From contig NZ_AP023179.1 in NCBI RefSeq assembly GCF_013426915.1, positions 1,922,001 through 1,986,000 of the forward strand: DNA of 64,000 nt. The letters run 5' to 3'. The notes beneath the pieces are model-generated. The model did not search any database and was not told the DNA's origin. It saw only the letters and a program-made list of their open reading frames with translations. Numbering within the stretch: the stretch's first letter is position 1; the number at the start of each line of letters is the position of its first letter. The position numbers were made by a program, and so were the translations under genes. Origin of the DNA: Paraburkholderia sp. PGU19. Its GTDB lineage: Bacteria > Pseudomonadota > Gammaproteobacteria > Burkholderiales > Burkholderiaceae. Shown piece by piece: positions 55,901-64,000 of the stretch.

Positions 55901-57002
55901 CCCACGGTTCACGCGCGTCGGGCAGATCGAGATTCGACACGGTGAAGCCCGTGAGACCCGCCTTCGGACGCGCGCCGCGGCCCGTCGCGCCTTCGTCGCG
56001 GATTTCACCGCCCGCGCCCGTCGCGGCGCCCGGGAACGGCGAGATGGCCGTCGGGTGGTTGTGCGTCTCCACCTTCATCAACGTGTGCGTCAATTCGGTG
56101 TGGCGGCCATAGCGCTCGCCCGGCTCGCCTGCATTCGCCGGCTTGCGCGGGAACCAGCGCTCGGCCATGCCGCCCACCATGATCGACGAGTTGTCCGAGT
56201 ACGCGACGATCGTGCCTTGCGGATTGAGCTTCTCGGTGTTGCGGATCATGTTGAACAGCGAGATGTCCTGCGCCTCGCCGTCGATCGTCCAGCTTGCGTT
56301 GAAGATCTTGTGACGGCAGTGCTCGCTGTTGGCCTGCGCGAACATCATCAGTTCGACGTCGGTCGGATTGCGGCCGAGCTTCGTGAAGGCGTCGACGAGA
56401 TAGTCGATTTCGTCCTCGGCGAGCGCAAGGCCCAGTTCCGTGTTCGCCTGCTCCAGCGCCTTGCGGCCGTCCGTCAGCACCGCGACCGTTTGCAGCGCCT
56501 TGGCGGGCAGTTCGTCGAACAGGTGCATCGCGTGATCGCGCGACGGCGCGACGCTTTCCGTCATCCGGTCATGCAGCGCCGCGACGACGGCGGCGCGCGC
56601 CTCGTCCGACAGCGCCTTCTTGCCGCCGAGCAGCCCGCTTTTCAGCACGACCGTGTACTCGACGCCACGCTCGATACGCCGCACATGCGTCAAGCCGCAG
56701 TGAAGCGCGATGTCCGTGGCCTTGCTCGCCCACGGCGACACGGTGCCAAAGCGCGGCACGACGAGGAAGGTTTCGACGGCACCATACTCCTTGCCGGCGT
56801 CGAACGGATCGCCGTAATGCATCAGCGCTTCGATCTTCGCGCTGTCTTCCGCGGCAAGCGGCGTCTGCGAGTTCACGAAATGCAGATACTGGCCGCGCAC
56901 GCCGACGATGTTGGCGTCGATGCGCGACAACGTGTCGAGCAGGCGGGTTTGACGGAAATCGGAGAGGGCCGAAGCGCCGGGGAAACACGAGAAGTGAGCC
57001 AT
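52925..57002 (-). CDS. purL: Phosphoribosylformylglycinamidine synthase, with two apparent frameshifts
   Basis: This is full-length single-chain PurL (about 1,359 residues if repaired), which makes FGAM from FGAR, glutamine and ATP in purine synthesis. It runs from [20 protein letters not shown] through the AIRS-type ATP domains ([34 protein letters not shown]) to the glutaminase domain with nucleophile [11 protein letters not shown]. The frame breaks near 54136-54138 (G3 run; DMLTLDP then [11 protein letters not shown] in the next frame) and near 53096-53103 (NPNGSPAG then [21 protein letters not shown]). Both fit one missing base. Nothing else is degraded, so sequence error is likelier than a pseudogene. 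Confidence 0.92.
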
Positions 57003-57461
57003 GGACTTGACGTTGCGTCGATCGGTTGCGTCGCTGGGTGCCGCGCGCGATTGCTTTGGCAACCGCTCGGACAGTCGCGCGTGGAGGCGACGTGAGGCGT
57101 AAGGAAGTCCGGGATTATAACCCGGGAAGGCCCGGCAGACCTGCCCCACATGACGCCCCGCGCGCTTTGGCGCCGTGTCCCTGATGGCGGCATGCCTCGC
57201 CGGCAATACGCCGCGCCATTTTTGAGATTCGTTTCTGGCCGTTCGTGGTAGGCGAATTGCGCGTGCCATCTTGCCGCTTGTCCAGCGCGTGCGCCGCTGT
57301 CGAGCGATCCTTCCCGCGCCGAACGGCAGCGTGCCGAACGGGTCGTTTGACTGATATCATTCGGCCTTTCATCAGATCGGTGCAGCATCGGCTGTCGCGC
57401 TGCGCCGCATGTCACGTCATACGCCTGGCCCCACGCGTGCCGCCGGCAACACGAATTAACC
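57003..57461. promoter_or_regulatory. Divergent region between purL and the FAD oxidoreductase gene
   Basis: No gene is convincing in these 460 bases. They contain the purL promoter candidate at 57114 and, by position, the promoter of the rightward oxidoreductase gene. I saw no riboswitch-like structure. Confidence 0.45.
57114..57119 (-). promoter_or_regulatory. Candidate -10 box of purL
   Basis: TATAAT is read on the minus strand, 112 bases upstream of the purL ATG, inside a CCGGG...CCCGG inverted repeat. The -35 side is weak (GTCTGC-like), so an activator or another factor may be needed. The symmetric surround could be a regulator site. Confidence 0.45.
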
Positions 57462-58763
57462 ATGGATGTCATTGTCATTGGCGGCGGGATCGTCGGCGTC
57501 GCCACCGCCTATCAGCTTCGCGCGGCCGGTCACCGGGTGTGCGTCGTCGAACGGCACGCCACCGTGGCGCAAGGCGCCACTTACGGTCACGGCGGCACTT
57601 TGCTGCCCACGCCGCTCGATGTGTGGTTCGGTCCAACCTTCATGCAGCACCGCCAGGCGGCCAAAAGCGGCGTGATCAAGAAGACGGGCTTCAACGGGCC
57701 GGTGCGCGATTTCGTCCGCGCGCTTGCGACGCTCGCCGAACCCGAGGCGTTCCAGAAGCAGTTTTCGTTGCTGCGTCCGCTGATCGAATCAGCGCGCCAG
57801 TCGCTCGCGGACATCGAACATCACTTCAATCTGGAATTCGAGCAGTCGAAGGGGCAGTTGTATCTGGTGCGCAGCCAGCAGGACTGGGACCACACACATC
57901 CCGCCCTCGACCTGCTGCGCAAGTTCGAAGTGCCGCATCACGTGCTGAGCCCGCAGGAATGCCAGACCATCGAGCATTCGATTCCGCTCGAGCCGCATTT
58001 CGCGGGCGGCGTGCTGTTCGACGACGAAGGCACGGCGAACTGTCCGCTGTTCGCGAAGTTGATCAAGCAGACGCTCGATTCGCAAGGCGGCGTGCAGTTT
58101 CAGTGCGGCCGCGAAGTGACGGCTATCCGCCTCGACAATCAGCGTGCGGCTGTCGAACTGGCGCCTGCCAATGGCGAATCGTCGCGTTCGCGCGAAGTCG
58201 ATGTGATCAGCGCGGACGCGGTGGTCGTTGCTGCGGGCGTCGGCAGTCTCGCACTGCTGGAAAAGCTCGGGCTGAATCTGCCGCTGCATCCGCTGCGTCT
58301 GCACAACCTCGTCGCGCCGATCGCTCGCGAGGAATTCGCGCCCCATACGACGGTGATCGACGCCGTCAAACGCATCACGATCACGCGCAGCAACCACCGG
58401 CTGCGCATCGCCGGCGGCGCGGTGCTGCAAAGCGCGAGCCAGACCCGTTTGCCGCTGCCCGAGCCGCTGACGAAGGAAGCGCTGGCGCTGTTGAGCCAGG
58501 CGACGCACGACTGGGTGCCGGGTTCGGCGCGCATTTCCGCCGCGTTGCCGTGGGAAGGCGTGAAGTTGCTGTCGCCGGACGGCTTGCCTGTCACGGGCAA
58601 TGCGCTGCATCCGCGGCTTTTCGTGAACGCGGCGCACGGTCCCGTCGGCTGGGGCCTCGCGTGCGGTTCGGGCAAACTGATCGCGAGCCTCGTGTCCGGC
58701 GCGCCGTCGGAACTGCCGCCTGACACGATCGCGGCGCTCCGCCCCGAACGCTTCAACGGATAA
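57462..58763 (+). CDS. dadA: D-amino acid dehydrogenase-like FAD oxidoreductase
   Basis: This 433-residue DAO-superfamily flavoenzyme begins MDVIVIGGGIVGVATAYQLR, the FAD dinucleotide-binding motif. It continues through VVERHATVAQGATYGHGG and ends with LPVTGNALHPRLFVNAAHGPVGWGLACGSGKL-type FAD contacts (HGPVGWGLACGSGK). DadA enzymes deaminate D-amino acids and pass electrons to the respiratory chain. Closest substrate cannot be fixed from sequence, and no alanine racemase gene adjoins it. It is divergent from purL and followed by the NAD(P)HX repair gene. Confidence 0.9.
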   Translation: MDVIVIGGGIVGVATAYQLRAAGHRVCVVERHATVAQGATYGHGGTLLPTPLDVWFGPTFMQHRQAAKSGVIKKTGFNGPVRDFVRALATLAEPEAFQKQFSLLRPLIESARQSLADIEHHFNLEFEQSKGQLYLVRSQQDWDHTHPALDLLRKFEVPHHVLSPQECQTIEHSIPLEPHFAGGVLFDDEGTANCPLFAKLIKQTLDSQGGVQFQCGREVTAIRLDNQRAAVELAPANGESSRSREVDVISADAVVVAAGVGSLALLEKLGLNLPLHPLRLHNLVAPIAREEFAPHTTVIDAVKRITITRSNHRLRIAGGAVLQSASQTRLPLPEPLTKEALALLSQATHDWVPGSARISAALPWEGVKLLSPDGLPVTGNALHPRLFVNAAHGPVGWGLACGSGKLIASLVSGAPSELPPDTIAALRPERFNG

Positions 58764-58870
58764 CACCTTCCGGCGCGGGACGGTCATTCGTCCTATGCCA
58801 TTGCGCGTGCTGGCGACGGCACGCGCATTGCCACTACCATGGGCGTACCCTGTTGCTCTCGTACGCTGCC

Positions 58871-60447
58871 ATGACCGATACCTCCTTGCCTTTCCTTCAC
58901 GACGTTCTCGTCAAGCCGTATGACCGGCCGTTTCCGCTTCTGAGCGTCGCCGAACTGCGCGCGCTCGAAAAAGACGCCGAGGCAAAGCTGCCCGCGCACG
59001 CGCTGATGGGCCGCGCAGGACGTGCGGGCGCGCGCTTTCTGCTCGAACGTATCGAACTCGACGGTACGACCAATCGGCACGAGCCGGTATGGCTCGTAGC
59101 CGGCCCTGGCAACAACGGCGGCGACGCGCTCGTCGTCGCGGCTGGGCTGCATCGCGCCGGTATCACCGTCGAAGTCTGCATGCCCGTCGAAGTGAAGCCC
59201 GACGACGCCCGTTGGGCGCTGGCCGAAGCGCGCGCGGCGGGCGTGCCGATCTCGAACGCCGTGCCGGACTCGTTCGACGATTACAGCTGGGTTGTCGACG
59301 GCATGTTCGGTATCGGGTTGGCACGGCCCCTGGAAGGCATTTTCGCGTCGATTGCCGGCCCGTTGTCCGCGCGCGCGAAGACACGCGGCCGCGTGCTCGC
59401 GCTTGACGTGCCGAGCGGACTGGACAGCGATACGGGCAATGTCGTCGGAGGCGGCGACGCCGTTCGCGCGACGCACACCGTCACGTTCATTGGTGCGAAG
59501 CCGGGTCTATACATGGCATCGGGACGCGACCTTGCGGGCGATGTGACGATCGCCCGCATCGGTCTCGAATGGCCTCCCGAACCGCAACTCCGGCTCAACG
59601 GGCCCGCCCTCTTCGTTCCGCATTTCCCGCCGCGCGATTACTCGACGCACAAAGGCACGTTCGGCAGCGTGGCCGTCGTGGGCGGCGACACGGGCATGTG
59701 CGGCGCGCCGATTCTCGCGGCGCGCGCGGCGCTGTACGCGGGCGCGGGCAAGGTCCATGTCGCGTTTCTCGGCGCGGGCAGCCCGCCCTACGACCCGCCC
59801 CATCCTGAACTGATGCTGCATCCGCTCGACGAACTGCCGCTCGCGGAGATGGATGCGTTGTCGATCGGCTGCGGAATGGGCATGCGCGAGCGCGCCGTGA
59901 GTGTGCTGCGCAACGTGCTGCCGCTCGACGTGCCGAAACTGCTCGACGCCGATGCGTTGAATCTCATCGCCGGTCACGCCGATCTCGCCGCAGCCGTGAA
60001 GCAGCGCGGCGAGTCCGCGAACGATCCGTGCGTGCTGACGCCTCATCCCCTCGAAGCAGCGCGCCTGCTCGGCAGCGACGCAAGGAGCGTGCAGCGCGAC
60101 CGGCTGGCAGCGGCGCGTGCACTGGCCGCGCGTTACGCGAGCGTCATCGTGCTGAAAGGCACGGGCACGGTGATCGCGGCGCCGGACGGGCGCGTCGCCG
60201 TCAACCCGACGGGCAACGCGGCGCTTGCGACGGGCGGCACGGGCGACGTGCTCGGCGGCCTGATCGGCGCCTTGCTCGGACAAGGTCTTCCGCGCTATGA
60301 GGCAGCGCTGGCGGGCGTCTTTCTGCACGGTTTCGCCGCCGACGAGCTCACCGCACGCGGCAAAGGCCCGGCCGGCCTGACGGCGGGCGAACTCACGCCA
60401 TGGTGCGCAAGTTGTTGAACCGGCTGGTTTATCCGTTGCAGGATTGA
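58871..60447 (+). CDS. nnr: Bifunctional NAD(P)HX epimerase/dehydratase, frameshifted near the C-terminus
   Basis: This enzyme repairs hydrated NAD(P)H. The N-terminal YjeF epimerase domain shows LMGRAGRAGARFL, WLVAGPGNNGGDALVVA and LDVPSGLDSDTG. The C-terminal carbohydrate-kinase-like dehydratase domain shows HKGTFGSVAVVGGDTGMCGAP, LTPHPLEAARLLG and NPTGNAALATGGTGDVLGG. As read, the frame ends at 60418 with an odd PWCASC tail. One extra base near 60397-60399 would give PMVRKLLNRLVYPLQD, ending at 60447 like homologues. Only about 16 terminal residues are affected. The ATG at 58871 is the likely start; an upstream TTG is weaker. Confidence 0.92.
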
Positions 60448-60716
60448 CGGCCTGCGCGTACCGCCGGGAGCGTCCCGCTATCTGGCGGCGCGTCCCATCT
60501 ATCCCGGCTGTCATCCTGGCCCGCTATACTGGTTGACTGCGTCATGCGGCCGTTCATCGGCCGCGACGCGAACCGCAGACGCCCGCTGACGGGGCACGAG
60601 ACACGCCGCCGCGCATCCGGCGACCGTACCGCTCAGCCAACCGCGCGTCTGCGGATCACCCCCGGCACGCCCGATGCGCGGCCGGCCATTCGTTTTCCTT
60701 CGTTAGACGGACGGTT
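60448..60716 (+). promoter_or_regulatory. Region upstream of pgi
   Basis: This 270-bp gap has no gene and should hold the pgi promoter. No clear boxes or riboswitch were recognised. Confidence 0.35.
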
Positions 60717-62339
<1,623 letters not shown>

Positions 62340-62366
62340 CCTCCGTCGTTCAGCAGCGTGAATGCA

Positions 62367-62398
62367 AACGGGCCTTCAACTTGAAGGCCCGTTTTTTA
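62367..62398 (+). terminator. Terminator after pgi
   Basis: A 10-bp perfect stem (ACGGGCCTTC / GAAGGCCCGT) with a 5-nt loop is followed by a T run. It lies about 30 bases after the pgi stop on the plus strand. Confidence 0.88.
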
Positions 62399-62413
62399 CC
62401 TCGCACCGTGCAA

Positions 62414-63100
62414 TCAGATCAGGCGCCCGGCTTCGATCGTCACTGTCGTATCGCAGCGGCGCGCAAGCTCCACGTCATGCGTGACCAGCACCAGCGTCGC
62501 GCCGTTCGCGCGGTTCATCTCGAACATCAGATCGATGACGGCATGGCCCGTCGCGGCATCGAGGCTGCCCGTCGGCTCGTCGGCGAACAGGATGGCGGGA
62601 TGCGTGGCAAACGCGCGAGCAAGCGCCACGCGCTGCTGCTCACCGCCCGACAGCAGCTTCGGATAATGCCGCATGCGCTCGCCGAGACCAACCTGCGTCA
62701 GCAGCGTCCGTGCGCGCGCGTGAATGTCGCGCGCCGACAGCTCGCCTTGCAGTTCGAGCGGAAGCGTGACGTTCTCGAGCGCGGTCAGGTGCGGCATCAA
62801 CTGGAAGGACTGAAACACAAAGCCGACGGAGCCATTGCGCAGCGCGGCGCGGCCGTCTTCATCGAGTTCCGTCAGCTCGCGGCCGAGCAAACGAACCGAC
62901 CCCGAGGTCGCGCTGTCCAATCCGGCAAGCAGGCCGAGCAGCGTAGACTTGCCGGAGCCCGACGCGCCGACAATCGCCACGCGGCTGCTTGCCTCAATTG
63001 ACAGGTCGATGTTGTCGAGGATCGTCAGCTCACCCGTCGCATCCTTAACCCTCTTGCATAAACCCCGCACTTCGATGACTGGATCGGTTTTCTTTTGCAT
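62414..63100 (-). CDS. ybbA: YbbA-type ABC transporter ATP-binding protein
   Basis: This 228-residue ATPase shows Walker A GASGSGKSTLL (about residues 44-54), the ABC signature LSGGEQQRVALARA, Walker B ILFADEPTGSLD and the switch VTHDVEL. The sequence is of the MacB/LolD/YbbA type that energises FtsX-fold permeases. No permease gene adjoins it in the window; in many genomes YbbA pairs with YbbP, whose gene may be elsewhere. Its ATG overlaps that of the divergent tesA gene in a shared CATG. Confidence 0.92.
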   Translation of the reverse strand: MQKKTDPVIEVRGLCKRVKDATGELTILDNIDLSIEASSRVAIVGASGSGKSTLLGLLAGLDSATSGSVRLLGRELTELDEDGRAALRNGSVGFVFQSFQLMPHLTALENVTLPLELQGELSARDIHARARTLLTQVGLGERMRHYPKLLSGGEQQRVALARAFATHPAILFADEPTGSLDAATGHAVIDLMFEMNRANGATLVLVTHDVELARRCDTTVTIEAGRLI

Positions 63101-63830
63101 GGTGAAGCGTAGGTTGAAAGTACGCGCCGTTGCGTCGTTCGCGGCGCTGACTGCGGCGTGTTTTCCCATCGTGTTCGCCGCGACTTTTTCTGCGTCCGCT
63201 CAGGCCGCCGGTAACACCACCGCGGCCGCTGCCATGGCGAACCCCGCAGGCAGCGATACGCAACAGGCGAAGCCGACGATCATCGTGCTCGGCGACAGCC
63301 TCTCCGCCGAATACGGCCTGCCTCGCGACACCGGCTGGGTTTCGCTGATGCGTCAGCGTTTGTCGAGTGAGCGGATCGATTATAACGTTGCAAATGCGAG
63401 CATCAGCGGCGACACGACCAGCGGCGGGCGCGCCCGCCTGCCTGCCTTGATGCAGCGGCTCAAGCCCGCCGTCGTGATCGTGGAACTCGGCGCCAATGAC
63501 GCGCTGCGCGGCGTCCCGCTCGACATCACGGAAGACAACCTCCGCACGATCATCGAACAGGCGCAGCAAGGCAACGCGAAGGTCCTGCTCGTCGGCATGT
63601 ACGTGCCGCCCAATTACGGCCTTGACTACACGCAAAAGTTCCACGGGGTCTACGACCAGCTAGCGAAACAGCTGCGCGTGCCGCTCGTCCCATTTCTCCT
63701 CGCTGGAATCGAAGACAAGCCGGACATGTTCCAGTCCGATCAGATTCATCCGACCCAACGGGCACAGCCCCTGCTACTGGACAACGTGTGGCCGGCGCTG
63801 AAGCCGCTGCTCCACACCTCGTCTCAGTGA
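63099..63830 (+). CDS. tesA: SGNH arylesterase/lysophospholipase TesA-like
   Basis: This 243-residue periplasmic hydrolase has a signal peptide (about residues 1-36), then the four SGNH blocks: VLGDSLSAEYG (Ser nucleophile), SISGDTTSGG, LGANDALRG and the catalytic Asp-His in SDQIHPTQ. TesA has thioesterase, arylesterase and lysophospholipase activity. Its likely start (ATG 63099) overlaps that of the divergent ABC gene, so its promoter must lie within the other gene's coding region. No ribosome site is obvious; a start a little downstream cannot be excluded. Confidence 0.92.
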   Translation: MVKRRLKVRAVASFAALTAACFPIVFAATFSASAQAAGNTTAAAAMANPAGSDTQQAKPTIIVLGDSLSAEYGLPRDTGWVSLMRQRLSSERIDYNVANASISGDTTSGGRARLPALMQRLKPAVVIVELGANDALRGVPLDITEDNLRTIIEQAQQGNAKVLLVGMYVPPNYGLDYTQKFHGVYDQLAKQLRVPLVPFLLAGIEDKPDMFQSDQIHPTQRAQPLLLDNVWPALKPLLHTSSQ

Positions 63831-63971
63831 AAGTGAAAGCGCCATTTAGTGTTACAGCGCGCTAACAACTTGTTTCCGAATGATGGGAACGTGATCACCC
63901 ATGGTCGATCAGACAGGTTCGTCTGAATTCGACAACCGGCTCCATGTGAGCGATTTCTGGAAGGAGATAAC

Positions 63972-64000
63972 GTGAAATACTTACCGATTATCGCTATGGC
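63972..64000 (+). CDS. Partial CDS at window edge
   Basis: A GTG (63972) follows a strong AAGGAGATAAC ribosome site and opens a frame MKYLPIIAM that runs off the window. The hydrophobic start suggests a signal peptide or membrane segment. The family cannot be named from nine residues. Confidence 0.6.

Overview
The window is GC-rich chromosomal DNA with dense coding. Gene content and gene order point to a Burkholderiaceae member, most like Paraburkholderia or Burkholderia. Three landmarks support this: a complete bceA-K type exopolysaccharide (cepacian) locus, the mltG-tmk-holB-tatD block divergent from ygfZ, and the yciB-bolA-ppiC block. No rRNA, tRNA, CRISPR array or intact mobile element is visible.

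Layout. (1) 0-3 kb: gmd (GDP-mannose 4,6-dehydratase) and a hipBA toxin-antitoxin pair behind an AT-rich, operator-like region. (2) 3-18 kb: a ten-gene leftward operon bceB-C-D-E-F-G-H-I-J-K, with manC/bceA divergent across a 620-bp AT-rich spacer. Together these make GDP-mannose and UDP-glucuronate, load the lipid carrier, add sugars, polymerise and export an acidic polysaccharide under a tyrosine kinase/phosphatase pair. (3) 18-24 kb: a fusion-like protein with an IS5-type transposase N-terminus, a YciI protein, a PsiF protein, a small membrane protein and a SYLF lipoprotein. (4) 23-27 kb: a glycosyltransferase, a stand-alone AAA ATPase and trehalose-phosphate synthase. (5) 27-34 kb: a frameshifted Rap1a-like protein, a periplasmic ankyrin protein, tatD, a GNAT, holB, tmk, mltG and divergent ygfZ. 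(6) 34-42 kb: an NRDE protein, a five-gene leftward oxidoreductase/thioesterase/esterase cluster, and small conserved and envelope proteins. (7) 42-48 kb: a fatty-acid degradation cluster (acyl-CoA ligase, FadB-type multienzyme, thiolase) with a nicotinamidase inside it. (8) 48-52 kb: selO, yciB, bolA and a parvulin. (9) 52-53 kb: a 662-bp imperfect palindrome made of two inverted copies of one repeat. (10) 53-64 kb: purL, a D-amino-acid-dehydrogenase-like gene, the NAD(P)HX repair gene, pgi, a YbbA-type ABC ATPase, tesA and a partial gene at the edge.

The items most worth a second look are: four apparent single-base deletions in otherwise well-preserved genes (two in purL, one in the NAD(P)HX repair gene, one in the Rap1a-like gene), which look more like sequence errors than decay; the transposase-domain fusion beside the exopolysaccharide locus; the symmetric repeat at 52.15-52.81 kb; and the hipBA operator array. 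I did not find a clearly new multi-gene defence or mobile system.
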